Assembly (NCBI RefSeq): GCF_002920535.1
Contig: NZ_PQSS01000015.1
Location: 61,222 to 125,221 of the forward strand
Direction of reading: 5' to 3'
Origin: Streptomyces sp. Ru71
GTDB lineage: Bacteria > Actinomycetota > Actinomycetes > Streptomycetales > Streptomycetaceae
DNA: 64,000 nucleotides
Shown here one piece after another: positions 48,301 through 56,774 of this stretch (its first letter is position 1; every line of letters starts with the position of its first letter). Made by a program: the position numbers and the translations under genes. Under the pieces are notes generated by a model. That model was given only the letters and a program-made list of their open reading frames with translations. It did no database searches and was not told the origin of the DNA.

Positions 48301-49185
48301 GTGAGCATCCTCAGCGAGCGGCCCGCGCCGGCGCGGCTGCCGATCATCGAACTCGGCCCGCGTTTCGGCGCCGAGATCCACGGCATCGACCTCGGGCGCC
48401 TCGACGATGACGACATCCTGGCGCTGCGCGAGGCGCTGGTGGCGTACAAGGTGCTCTTCGTACGCGGTCAGCACGCCCTCGACGACGCCGCGCAGATCGA
48501 GTTCGGCAGAAGGCTGGGCGAGGTCACCGTCGGGCATCCCGTCCACGACTCCGGGGACGTGGCGCCCGAGGTGTACGCGCTGGACAGCCAGGACAACGGG
48601 TTCGCCGACGTCTGGCACACGGACGTGACGTTCGTGCCGCGTCCGCCGGCGATCTCCGTCCTGCGGGCCGTGGTGCTGCCGCCCAACGGCGGCGACACCA
48701 ACTGGGCCGACAGCCAACTGGCCTACGAGTCGCTCTCGCCGGGGCTGCGGGACTTCGTCGACACGCTGAGCGCCGTGCACGACGGCACCCGCGAGTTCGG
48801 GTACTACCTGGCCCAGCGCCGAGGCGGCCGCGGCAACCTGTGGGAGGGGGAGGTGTTCACCGCGCTGACGCCGGTGGAGCACCCGGTGGTGCGCGTCCAC
48901 CCCGAGAGCGGCCGCAAGGGCCTGTTCGTGAACCCCGGCTTCACCTCACACATCGTGGGCGTCTCGGAACACGAGAGCCGGGGCATCCTCGACATCCTCT
49001 ACGCCCACCTCACCAAGCCCGAACACGTGGTGCGCCACCGCTGGCAGCCGGGTGACGTCGCCCTGTGGGACAACCGCAGCACGGCCCACTACGCCAACCG
49101 GGACTACGGCGACCGGCACCGCGTGATGCACCGCATCACCCTGCGCGGCGACGTGCCGGTCGGACCGGGGACCGCCCGCGGCTGA
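48301..49185 (+). CDS. TauD/TfdA-family dioxygenase
   Basis: A 294-residue Fe(II)/2-oxoglutarate-dependent dioxygenase. The facial triad is visible: HxD in VWHTDVTFVPRPP near residues 105-107 and the distal His in RHRVMHRITLRG near residue 283. GAEIHGIDLGRLDDDDI is the conserved N-terminus. In this operon it most likely releases sulfite from the imported sulfonate. The GTG at 48301 follows GGAAAGGA. Last gene of the sulfur operon, ended by a strong hairpin. Confidence 0.93.
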   Translation: MSILSERPAPARLPIIELGPRFGAEIHGIDLGRLDDDDILALREALVAYKVLFVRGQHALDDAAQIEFGRRLGEVTVGHPVHDSGDVAPEVYALDSQDNGFADVWHTDVTFVPRPPAISVLRAVVLPPNGGDTNWADSQLAYESLSPGLRDFVDTLSAVHDGTREFGYYLAQRRGGRGNLWEGEVFTALTPVEHPVVRVHPESGRKGLFVNPGFTSHIVGVSEHESRGILDILYAHLTKPEHVVRHRWQPGDVALWDNRSTAHYANRDYGDRHRVMHRITLRGDVPVGPGTARG

Positions 49186-49192
49186 CGGCAGC

Positions 49193-49222
49193 TGCGGGGA
49201 GGCCGGCCGCGGCCTCCCCGCA
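49193..49222. terminator. strong bidirectional hairpin
   Basis: Twelve-base-pair stem TGCGGGGAGGCC / GGCCTCCCCGCA with a six-base loop, between the dioxygenase and the convergent DUF5133 gene. Confidence 0.82.
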
Positions 49223-49238
49223 CGAGCCGCGCCGCAGA

Positions 49239-49448
49239 TCAGCCTCTGGAGCCGACAGGCACCCGGCTGAGCAGGTCACGCGCGCGGGACAGCGCCTGCT
49301 GGGGATCACGGAAACCGGTGTAGACGCAGACGGTGTACTGAACGTCCTCCAGCCGCCGCCGGGTGTCCGGTCCCGGGTTCCGTTGCGGTGTGAGCGCGTC
49401 GAATTCGTCGATCAGGTCACGAAGTACGGAGTAGTTGATCAGAGGCAT
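49239..49448 (-). CDS. DUF5133 family small protein
   Basis: A 69-residue protein. The pattern LRDLIDEFDAL, then RRLEDVQYTVCVYTGFRDPQQAL and a final RDLLSRV matches DUF5133, a Streptomyces-specific family with no known function (middle motif: LEDVQYTVCVYTG). GGGAG lies nine bases ahead of the ATG. It stands alone between the sulfur operon and the next intergenic region. Confidence 0.8.
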   Translation of the reverse strand: MPLINYSVLRDLIDEFDALTPQRNPGPDTRRRLEDVQYTVCVYTGFRDPQQALSRARDLLSRVPVGSRG

Positions 49449-49868
49449 CTCAGCTCCCGTTCCCGCACCTCACCGGTGCGTGCTCTTGCCTTCGTGTCTT
49501 TCCGACCGCGCCGCGCTCGGTGGTCGCATCGTGAGCGAGGGCAACGGCTCGTGCGTCGGAGCCGTCTGCTTGCGCGGGACGATGGGCCTACCGCATCCGT
49601 GGAACACAGCCCGAACCCCTCCCCGGAGCGGACGAGGGCGGTACGCGGAACCGTGAGAGCCCCAGCACAGCGAAAACGGCTGGGCGGCGGTAAGCAGGCG
49701 GTGGTGCGTCGGCCGGGTCTCGATCCGGCACCGTCGCTGCGTGACCGCGCTCACACTAGTTCAGCCGAGGGACAGGGGAAAGACCTTGGGGGTGCCTTCT
49801 CCTCACGGAGCGCATCTGACGCCGCACGCTGCGCCACTGACGGCGGGGGTGTTCCGGCCGAAAAAGTC
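49449..49868. other. 420-base intergenic region without a supported gene
   Basis: Between two minus-strand genes. Open frames here are short and show no family motif or good ribosome binding site. GCCCCAGC and GCTGGGC around 49659-49691 could pair weakly. It probably holds the DUF5133 promoter. Confidence 0.5.
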
Positions 49869-50327
49869 CTAACCGTCGATGTCGAGCGCCGTTCCGTACA
49901 GCCGGTCCACCCTCAACCGGATGACCACTCGGCGCTCGGTGACCAGCTGCTCCAGGAACGCCTCTTCGTCCTCGGGCTTCGCGGCCTGCGGGATCATCCC
50001 GAGCAGCTCCCGCCCCACCGCGTCGCCGGGAACCGTCGTGCTCTCGGAGACCTCGGCCTCGCCTTCGGCCACGGCGAACGACCACACGTCGCCGCCCTGC
50101 ACATGCAGTGCCACACGCGGGTTGCGCCGCACATGGCCGACCTTGACCCGGTCGGCGGTCGTCGAGAACCGCACGATGCGGGCGTCGGGGTCCCAGCTGT
50201 ACAGCATGGTCGTCAGATGGGGGTGGCCACTGCGCTTGACGGTGGCGAGCGTGCCGAACTGCTGCTTGCCCAGCAGGTCGGAGAGGGCTTCGTCGGACAG
50301 GGGGCGAGGCGCTGGTCCTTGAGTCAT
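49869..50327 (-). CDS. pyridoxamine 5'-phosphate oxidase-like / F420-dependent protein
   Basis: A 152-residue split-beta-barrel flavin- or F420-binding protein. The pattern FGTLATVKRSGHPHLTTMLY, then IVRFSTTADRVKVGHVRRNPRVALHVQG is typical of the FDOR-B group of actinomycetes (core: RVKVGHVRRNPRVAL). The substrate is unknown. The ATG at 50325-50327 gives the usual N-terminus. Divergent from the ROK regulator gene. Confidence 0.85.
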   Translation of the reverse strand: MTQGPAPRPLSDEALSDLLGKQQFGTLATVKRSGHPHLTTMLYSWDPDARIVRFSTTADRVKVGHVRRNPRVALHVQGGDVWSFAVAEGEAEVSESTTVPGDAVGRELLGMIPQAAKPEDEEAFLEQLVTERRVVIRLRVDRLYGTALDIDG

Positions 50328-50514
50328 GACGTGATCAACGCCCGTGCCCGCTCAGGAATTTCGCCCACGACCCGTCGGTCGGCCCGAGACGGCAACTCGT
50401 CGGTCGTCCCAGATCGGTCGTGCGAGACCGGTCGTCCCGAGCCGGCGACGCGACGAGCTGCTCGCCGCAGGGCGACGGGCGTGAGCCCGGTCCACCATTT
50501 CGGCAAGGCGCTTG

Positions 50515-50523
50515 CGTAAAGTA
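50515..50523. promoter_or_regulatory. possible ROK operator half-site
   Basis: CGTAAAGTA about 40 bases ahead of the ROK start. A near-copy, CGTAAATA, occurs at 51818-51825 ahead of the binding-protein gene that the ROK protein should regulate. Confidence 0.3.
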
Positions 50524-50564
50524 CGATGACCGGGAGCTCGCGGGGGAGGAACGGGAGGCCAGTG

Positions 50565-51716
50565 ATGCGCGCAGGCAACGGTGACGCCTCCCGGCTGCGC
50601 AAGTTGAACGCCGCCATTGTGCTGCGGGTCCTGCGCGCCGCGGAGGTGGCGACGCTCTCGGAGCTGGCCCAGGGTGCCGGCGTGTCCCGGCCGACGGCCG
50701 AGGCGATCATGGAAGAGCTGCTCGCCGACGGCTGGGCCGAGGAGCACGCCGAGGAGCGGGAGCACAGCGGTCGCCAGCGCGGCCGCCCGGCACGGCGGTT
50801 CCGATTCCGGGCGGCGGCCGCGCATGTGGCCGGCGTCGGGGTGGGCGCCTCGCACCTGCGGGCGGTGGTGACGGACCTGAACGGCACGACCGTGGCGGCG
50901 CGCACCGTGCCGCACCACCCCGGGATGCCCGCCGAGGAACGGCTGGCGGCGATCGCGGGTGTGGTGTCGGCGGTGGCCGAGGACGCCGGGCAGGCCGTCC
51001 CGGGGCTGACCGCCGTCGGGGTGGGCACGACCGGCGTGGTCGACGGCAGCGGCCGGGTCGTCAAGAGCGTCATCCTGCCGGGCTGGACGGGGGTGCGGCT
51101 GCAGGAGGAGCTGGACCGCAGGCTGGCCCCGCCCGTGCTGGTGGAGAACGACATGCGGCTGGCGGTGCTCGCCGAGCGCTGGCGCGGTGCGGCGCGGGGC
51201 TGCGACGACGTCGTCTACCTGTTCGCGGGCAGCAGGCTCGGCCTGGGCCTGCTGATCGGGGGCCGCCCGTACCGGGGGGCGCACGCCGCCTCCGGTGAGA
51301 TCGGCCGTCAGCCCCACCCGCACTGGCAGGCGTTCCGGCATGTGACCGAGTACGCGATGGCGATGGAGCCCGGCGAGCTGCGCAACCAGGCGCAGGCCGC
51401 CCGGTTCGCCATCGAGCGGGCCCGGGGCGGAGACGAGGAGGCGCAGCGGGCGGTACACGCCTTCGCCCGGCAGCTGGGCGAGGCCCTGGCCACCGTGGTC
51501 AATCCGCTCGACCCGGAGATGGTGGTGATCGGCGGCAGCCTCGCACAGGACGCCGACCTGCTCGTCGGGCCCATCCAGGAGTGCCTGGACGAGGTGTGCG
51601 TGTACGCCCCCCGGGTCACCGCCTCCAGCCTGGGCGGCGAGTGCATCGCCCTGGGCGCGGCACGGCTGGCGCTGGACCACGCGGAAACCCTTCTATTCGA
51701 CAACCCTGCTTCCTAA
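50565..51716 (+). CDS. ROK-family transcriptional regulator
   Basis: A 383-residue protein with an N-terminal winged HTH (residues about 10-60, LSELAQGAGVSRPTAEAIMEEL) and a C-terminal ROK sugar-binding domain (VAGVGVGASHLRAVVTDLNG, VGVGTTGVVDGSGRVV, VLVENDMRLAVLAERW). The Cys-rich zinc motif of many ROK proteins is absent; after the ASGEIG stretch the chain reads RQPHPH. ATG 50565 was chosen because GGGAGG lies six bases ahead; an ATG 13 codons upstream lacks a site. It probably represses the adjacent sugar importer. Confidence 0.87.
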   Translation: MRAGNGDASRLRKLNAAIVLRVLRAAEVATLSELAQGAGVSRPTAEAIMEELLADGWAEEHAEEREHSGRQRGRPARRFRFRAAAAHVAGVGVGASHLRAVVTDLNGTTVAARTVPHHPGMPAEERLAAIAGVVSAVAEDAGQAVPGLTAVGVGTTGVVDGSGRVVKSVILPGWTGVRLQEELDRRLAPPVLVENDMRLAVLAERWRGAARGCDDVVYLFAGSRLGLGLLIGGRPYRGAHAASGEIGRQPHPHWQAFRHVTEYAMAMEPGELRNQAQAARFAIERARGGDEEAQRAVHAFARQLGEALATVVNPLDPEMVVIGGSLAQDADLLVGPIQECLDEVCVYAPRVTASSLGGECIALGAARLALDHAETLLFDNPAS

Positions 51717-51817
51717 GTCACGTCAGGCGACCCGTGCCGTCGGGCTGTTCTGTGCCGAACCGCCCGAAGTACGCCCTGCAGGCTTCGAAGTTACTCGGTA
51801 TTAACGATAGAGCCTTT

Positions 51818-51825
51818 CGTAAATA
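51818..51825. promoter_or_regulatory. possible ROK operator half-site
   Basis: CGTAAATA within an unusually AT-rich stretch (51790-51830) ahead of the sugar-binding protein gene, similar to CGTAAAGTA before the ROK gene. The AT-rich stretch, with GGTATTAACGATAG, also looks like a promoter. Confidence 0.3.
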
Positions 51826-51872
51826 CCCGCTACTCTCCAGCCGATCCGCCCGACCGATCGAATGGGGACGAG

Positions 51873-53129
51873 ATGGCAGGCAAGGCGTGGGCACTGCTGT
51901 GCGCCGGGGCGCTGGTCGTCGGAGCGACCGCGTGTTCCTCCGGGGGCACCGGCTCCGACGGAACGGTCACGCTGCGGTACGCGTACTGGGACAAGGCCAA
52001 CCAGGGCGCGGCGATGGACAAGATCGTCAAGGAGTTCGAGAAGAGTCACCCGAAGATCAAGGTGCGTCTTGAGTTCACACCGAACCGCGAGTACTGGACC
52101 AAGCTCCAGACGGCCGCCGCGGGAGGCAGCGCGCCCGACGTGTTCTGGATGAACGGCCCCCGCAGCGGCCTGTACTCCTCCCAGGGAGCGCTCCTGCCGC
52201 TGTCGGACCTGATCGCCCAGGACAAGGTGGACCTGTCCGTGTTCCCGAAGTCCCTCCTCGATCTCTACACCAAGGACGGCACGCAGTACGGCATACCGAA
52301 GGACTTCGACACGGTCGGCCTCTGGTACAACAAGAGCCTCTTCGACAAGGCCAAGCTTTCCTACCCCGACGCCTCCTGGACATGGAACGACGTGCGCGCG
52401 GCGGCGGCCAAGCTGACCGACCGCCCGCACGGGGTCTGGGGCATCGGAGCCCCGGCCTGGAACCAGACGCAGTACTACGACACGATCTACCAGGCCGGCG
52501 GCTACGTCATCTCCGAGGACGGCAGGAAGTCCGGCTATGACGACCCGGCCACCATCGAGGGCCTGAAGTTCTGGAAGGACTTCATCGACAACGGCCAGTC
52601 GCCGACGGTCCAGCAGATGACGGACACCGACCCGACGGAGATGTTCCAGAACGGCAAGCTGGCCATGTTCTACGACGGCTCCTACGACACCGCGATGTAC
52701 CGCGACACCAAGGGCCTGAACGCGGACGTGGCACCGCTGCCGGCCGGCCCCGCCCGCAAGGCGACCATCATCCACGGCCTGGCCAACGTCATCTACCGCA
52801 AGACCCCGCACCCGAAGGAGGCGTGGACCTTCCTGAAGTTCCTCGCCTCCCGGCAGGCCAACGAGATACAGGCCGAGACCGGCTCGGTGATCCCCGCCTA
52901 CCAGGGTCTGGCGGACACGTGGGTGAAGTCGACACCCCGCTTCCACCTGCGGGCGTTCGTCGACCAGCTGCCCGACGCCGTGCCCTACCCGGTCTCGGCG
53001 AACACCGCCGCCTGGGCGACACCGGAGACCGACGCCATGACGAAGGCCTTCACCAAGGGGCAGGACCTTCCCGCGATCTCCCGTGACTTCGCCAAGACGA
53101 TGAACGCGGCCCTGGCGGAGGAGGAATGA
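51873..53129 (+). CDS. extracellular sugar-binding lipoprotein
   Basis: A 418-residue ABC solute-binding protein of the carbohydrate (CUT1) class. Signal peptide with lipobox ATAC near residue 21. Mature motifs include VTLRYAYWDKANQGAAMDK, PDVFWMNGPRSG, YGIPKDFDTVGLWYNKSLFD and the late AWTFLKFLASRQANEIQAE. First gene of a four-gene unit with two permeases and a Gfo/Idh/MocA oxidoreductase. No dedicated ATPase is present, as usual for Streptomyces sugar importers that share MsiK. Sugar unknown. Confidence 0.92.
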   Translation: MAGKAWALLCAGALVVGATACSSGGTGSDGTVTLRYAYWDKANQGAAMDKIVKEFEKSHPKIKVRLEFTPNREYWTKLQTAAAGGSAPDVFWMNGPRSGLYSSQGALLPLSDLIAQDKVDLSVFPKSLLDLYTKDGTQYGIPKDFDTVGLWYNKSLFDKAKLSYPDASWTWNDVRAAAAKLTDRPHGVWGIGAPAWNQTQYYDTIYQAGGYVISEDGRKSGYDDPATIEGLKFWKDFIDNGQSPTVQQMTDTDPTEMFQNGKLAMFYDGSYDTAMYRDTKGLNADVAPLPAGPARKATIIHGLANVIYRKTPHPKEAWTFLKFLASRQANEIQAETGSVIPAYQGLADTWVKSTPRFHLRAFVDQLPDAVPYPVSANTAAWATPETDAMTKAFTKGQDLPAISRDFAKTMNAALAEEE

Positions 53130-54064
53130 GCACCCTGCAACGGGCGGTCCGCGTCAAGGCCGCCGCCCGCCCCGCCGCCCGGCGAACGATCCGCCACCGC
53201 GAGTGGGCATGGGGGTACGCGATGATCGCGCCCCTGGTCCTGGGGCTGGGTGTGTTCTACCTGTGGCCCCTGGCCCAGTCCCTCTACTACAGCTTCACCC
53301 GGTGGTCGCTGTTCGGGGACGCCACCTGGGTCGGCACCGGCAACTACACGAAGGTCTTCACCGACCCCGCCAACGCCGAGGCCCTCGGGAACACCCTGCT
53401 GTACGCGGGCCTGAGCCTGCTGGGCATCCCGCTGTCGGTCGTCGTGGCCGCGCTGCTCAACACCAAGGGCATGAAACTGGTGTCCTTCTACCGGACCCTG
53501 TACTTCCTGCCCGTCGTGACGATGCCGGCCGCGATCGCCATGATCTGGGCCTGGCTGTACAACGGCGACTACGGCTTGATCAACTACCTGCTGTCCCTGG
53601 TGGGCATCCCCGGCCAGTCCTGGCTCACCGACCCCTCCACCGCGCTGTACGCGATCGCGGCGGTCGGCATCTGGTCCCAGATCGGCTACAACGCGGTCAT
53701 CTTCCTGGCCGGCCTGCAGGCCATCCCCCAGCACCTGTACGAGGCCGCGGCACTGGACGGGGCGGGCCGTATCCGGCAGTTCCTGCGCATCACCCTTCCC
53801 CTGCTGTCGCCGACCGTCTTCTTCGTCTCGGTGCTCTCCGTGATCAACGGCCTTCAGGTCTTCGACCTGGTCTATCTGCTGTTCCGCCGGGGCAACCCGG
53901 CGCGCGAGGACACCCAGACGGTGGTCTCCCGCTTCTACATCCTGGCCTTCGAGAACGGCGACAAGGGCTACGCCGCGGCCATCGCCGTCCTGCTGATGCT
54001 GCTCACCCTGCTCCTGACGGTCATCCAGTTCCGGATGCAGAAGAGGTGGGTGCACTATGCGTAG
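53126..54064 (+). CDS. sugar ABC transporter permease (MalF-like)
   Basis: A 312-residue membrane protein with six predicted helices. It has the EAA loop LYEAAALDGAGRIRQFLRITLP near residue 205 (key: EAA...G) and the family ending of MalF-type permeases, VIQFRMQKRW. The ATG overlaps the previous stop (ATGA). Confidence 0.93.
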   Translation: MSTLQRAVRVKAAARPAARRTIRHREWAWGYAMIAPLVLGLGVFYLWPLAQSLYYSFTRWSLFGDATWVGTGNYTKVFTDPANAEALGNTLLYAGLSLLGIPLSVVVAALLNTKGMKLVSFYRTLYFLPVVTMPAAIAMIWAWLYNGDYGLINYLLSLVGIPGQSWLTDPSTALYAIAAVGIWSQIGYNAVIFLAGLQAIPQHLYEAAALDGAGRIRQFLRITLPLLSPTVFFVSVLSVINGLQVFDLVYLLFRRGNPAREDTQTVVSRFYILAFENGDKGYAAAIAVLLMLLTLLLTVIQFRMQKRWVHYA

Positions 54065-54872
54065 GACCGGCCGGCTCTGGCCCGTGCACCTCGTCCTCGG
54101 CGTCGGGGCGGCCGCCATGGTGGCCCCCTTCTTCTGGCAGATCCTCACCTCGCTGAAGACCTACAGCGAATCGGTCAAGGTGCCGCCCACCCTGGTCCCC
54201 TCCTTCGACTGGTCCAACTTCCAGCGGGTCTTCGAGACGGGACCGTTCCTGCAGCAGTACGCCAACACCGTGCTCATGACGGCCGGACGGACCCTGGCCC
54301 AGCTGCTGTTCTGCTCCCTGGCCGCCTACGCCTTCGCACGGCTGCGCTTCCCCGGCCGGGACGCCATCTTCGTCGTCCTGCTGTCGGTGCTGATGGTGCC
54401 CGGGCAGCTGTTCCTCATCCCGCAGTACCAGATCGTGCAGAGCCTGGGCTGGCTCAACAGCATGCCCGGCCTGATCGCGCCCGGCATGTTCAGCGCCTTC
54501 GGCACCTTCATGCTCCGGCAGTTCTTCCTGAACCTGCCCACGGACGTCGAGGAGGCGGCGAAGATCGACGGCGCCAACCCGCTGCGGATCTTCTGGAGCG
54601 TGATGCTCCCGCTGGCCAGGCCGGGCCTGATCTCCCTCGGCGTCCTGACGGTGCTGTGGTCGTGGAACGACCTGATGTGGCCGCTCGTCATCAACACCGA
54701 CCCCGAGAAGATGCCGCTGTCGGCCGGCCTCGCCGCCCTCCAGGGCGAGCACATGACGGACTACCCGGTGCTCATGGCCGGTTCGCTGATGGCCAGCGCC
54801 CCGATCATCGTGCTCTTCGTCGTCCTGCAGAAGCGGCTGATCCAGGGCATCGCCTTCACCGGCTCCAAGTGA
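54057..54872 (+). CDS. sugar ABC transporter permease (MalG-like)
   Basis: A 271-residue membrane protein with six helices. The EAA loop is DVEEAAKIDGANPLRIFW near residue 165, followed by LPLARPGLISLGVLTVLWSWND, and it ends RLIQGIAFTGSK as usual for MalG types. Overlaps the MalF-like gene by eight bases. Confidence 0.93.
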   Translation: MRRTGRLWPVHLVLGVGAAAMVAPFFWQILTSLKTYSESVKVPPTLVPSFDWSNFQRVFETGPFLQQYANTVLMTAGRTLAQLLFCSLAAYAFARLRFPGRDAIFVVLLSVLMVPGQLFLIPQYQIVQSLGWLNSMPGLIAPGMFSAFGTFMLRQFFLNLPTDVEEAAKIDGANPLRIFWSVMLPLARPGLISLGVLTVLWSWNDLMWPLVINTDPEKMPLSAGLAALQGEHMTDYPVLMAGSLMASAPIIVLFVVLQKRLIQGIAFTGSK

Positions 54873-54902
54873 CCCCTCCGAGCAACCGATGGAAGGAAAC
54901 CC

Positions 54903-56072
54903 GTGGAAGACCTGCGCATCGCGGTCGTCGGACTCGGCCTGCGGGTCAGCCTGGCGCACGCCGCACACCGGCCCGGCCGCGGCTCGGCCGTGACCGCGAT
55001 CTGCGACACCGAGCCGGCGCTGCTGAAGGCCATGGCCCCCCGGTTCGGCGATCCGTACACCACCGACGACCACCGGCGATTGCTGGACCGCACCGACGTC
55101 GACGCGGTCGTCATCCTGACCCCGGACGACACCCACGAGCGCATCGCCGTCGACTGCCTGCGAGCGGGAAAGGCCGTCTATCTGGAAAAGCCCATGCACA
55201 TCACGGTGGAGGGCTGCGACCGCATCCTGGGCACGGCCCGCGCCACCGGCAGCCGGCTCTACGTCGGTCACAACATGCGGCACATGGGTGTGGTGCGGCT
55301 GATGCGCGACATCATCCGGCGCGGTGACATCGGCGAGCCCAAGACCGTGTGGGTGAGGCACTTCGTCTCCTTCGGCGGTGACTACTACTTCAAGGACTGG
55401 CACGCCGACCGCACCCGCACGACCGGGCTGCTGCTGCAGAAGGCCGCACACGACCTGGACGTGATCCACTGGCTCGCCGGCGGCTACACCGAGCGCGTCA
55501 ACGCCTTCGGCGACCTGATGCTCTACGGCGACCTGCCCCGCCGAGCCCCCGGCACACCCCGCCCCGACGGCTGGCTGACCGAGTTCGACTGGCCGCCGCA
55601 CACCCGCACCGGCCTGCACCACGTCGTCGACGTCGAGGACGTGTCGATGATGCACATGCGCCTGGACAACGGGGTGCTCGCCGCCTACCAGCAGTGTCAC
55701 TTCACCCCCGACTACTGGCGCAACTACACCGTCATCGGCACCGAGGGCCGGCTGGAGAACTTCGGGGACGGCCCCGGTGACACCGTGAAGGTCTGGAACA
55801 CCGGCCCCACCGACTACCGCGCCGACGGCGACGCCTCCCACCGCGTCCCCGACGCCGAGGGCACACACGGCGGCGCCGACGCCGGCACCGTCGCGGAGTT
55901 CTGCCGCTTCGCCCGCGAGGGAGGCCCCACCGACACCTCACCCGTCGCGGCCCGCATGAGCGTGGCCGCGGGATACCTGGCCACCCGCTCGCTGCGCGAG
56001 GGCGGCACGCCGTACGACGTGCCGCCCCTGGACGAGGACCTCGTGGCCTACTTCGAGGGAGGGCAGAAGTAG
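54903..56072 (+). CDS. Gfo/Idh/MocA family oxidoreductase
   Basis: A 389-residue NAD(P)-dependent sugar dehydrogenase. N-terminal Rossmann fold LRIAVVGLGLRVSLAHAAH, the cofactor loop LTPDDTHERIAVDCLRAGK, and the family catalytic Lys motif AVYLEKPMHITVEGCDRIL near residue 97. The C-terminal domain contains GLLLQKAAHDLDVIHWLAGG with a likely catalytic His. The GTG follows GGAAGGAAA. It probably oxidises the imported sugar or a derivative. Confidence 0.9.
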   Translation: MEDLRIAVVGLGLRVSLAHAAHRPGRGSAVTAICDTEPALLKAMAPRFGDPYTTDDHRRLLDRTDVDAVVILTPDDTHERIAVDCLRAGKAVYLEKPMHITVEGCDRILGTARATGSRLYVGHNMRHMGVVRLMRDIIRRGDIGEPKTVWVRHFVSFGGDYYFKDWHADRTRTTGLLLQKAAHDLDVIHWLAGGYTERVNAFGDLMLYGDLPRRAPGTPRPDGWLTEFDWPPHTRTGLHHVVDVEDVSMMHMRLDNGVLAAYQQCHFTPDYWRNYTVIGTEGRLENFGDGPGDTVKVWNTGPTDYRADGDASHRVPDAEGTHGGADAGTVAEFCRFAREGGPTDTSPVAARMSVAAGYLATRSLREGGTPYDVPPLDEDLVAYFEGGQK

Positions 56073-56118
56073 CGGAGGACCCGTCTCCGAGGGAACACTG
56101 CATTGTGTCGCCCGTCAC

Positions 56119-56132
56119 AATAATGCGTTATT
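56119..56132. promoter_or_regulatory. AT-rich palindrome ahead of the TetR gene
   Basis: AATAA-TGCG-TTATT, striking in a 70% GC context. It lies about 45 bases ahead of the TetR start and could be its operator. Confidence 0.5.
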
Positions 56133-56177
56133 ATCGGGGGTCGTGGCGGGCTGCACGAGGTGATGGGGGAGCGGTCG

Positions 56178-56756
56178 ATGGACGAGCGGAAGGAACGCAT
56201 CCTGCGCGCGGCGGCCGAGGTGCTGGCCGAACGCGGCTTCGACGCCGGCCGGTTGCGCGACGTCGCCATCGCGTCCGGAGTGTCCATCGGCGCGCTCCAG
56301 CACTACTTCGAGACCCGGGACACCCTCTTCCGGGAGGCCTTCGCCTGGTCGATCGACGACCTGATCGAACGCTGGCGGGCGGCGGCCGCCGACGCGACCA
56401 GCGCCTGGGGCCGCTTCGAACTGCTCGTCACGGCACTCACCACCGACCCCACCCTCATCCGGCGCTGCGCCACCTGGACCGAGTTCTGCGCGAGCGCCTC
56501 CCGCCGCGAGGAGCTGCGCGAGGGGGTGCACCGGGTCCACGCCGAATGGCAGACCCTGGTCGGCGACATCGTCCGACATGGCCTGCGCAGCGGGGAGTTC
56601 GACCCCACCGTCCCGGCCGAACTCGCCATCGGGTCGCTGGTGGCCCTGGTCGACGGCTGCGAGATGGCGGTGGCGTCCGGCTCCGGACTCACCGCCGAAC
56701 GTTACGCCGAGCTGATGCTCGGCACCGCGCGCGCCCTGCTCGGCGTCCGCGCCTGA
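56178..56756 (+). CDS. TetR-family regulator
   Basis: A 192-residue regulator. HTH at residues about 8-50 (ILRAAAEVLAERGFDAGRLRDVAIASG and GALQHYFETRDTLF, recognition helix part). The C-terminal helical domain resembles BetI/TetR_C_6-type proteins (LRSGEFDPTVPAELAIGSLVALVDG). ATG 56178 was taken because GGGGGAG lies six bases ahead; a GTG six codons upstream is possible. It precedes the flavoenzyme gene by 18 bases and probably controls it. Confidence 0.88.
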   Translation: MDERKERILRAAAEVLAERGFDAGRLRDVAIASGVSIGALQHYFETRDTLFREAFAWSIDDLIERWRAAAADATSAWGRFELLVTALTTDPTLIRRCATWTEFCASASRREELREGVHRVHAEWQTLVGDIVRHGLRSGEFDPTVPAELAIGSLVALVDGCEMAVASGSGLTAERYAELMLGTARALLGVRA

Positions 56757-56774
56757 GCCCCCGGGAGGACCTTC

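Noticed and set aside
49470..49754. Minus-strand frame in the 420-base intergenic region
   Set aside because: No ribosome binding site, family motif or credible amino acid composition.
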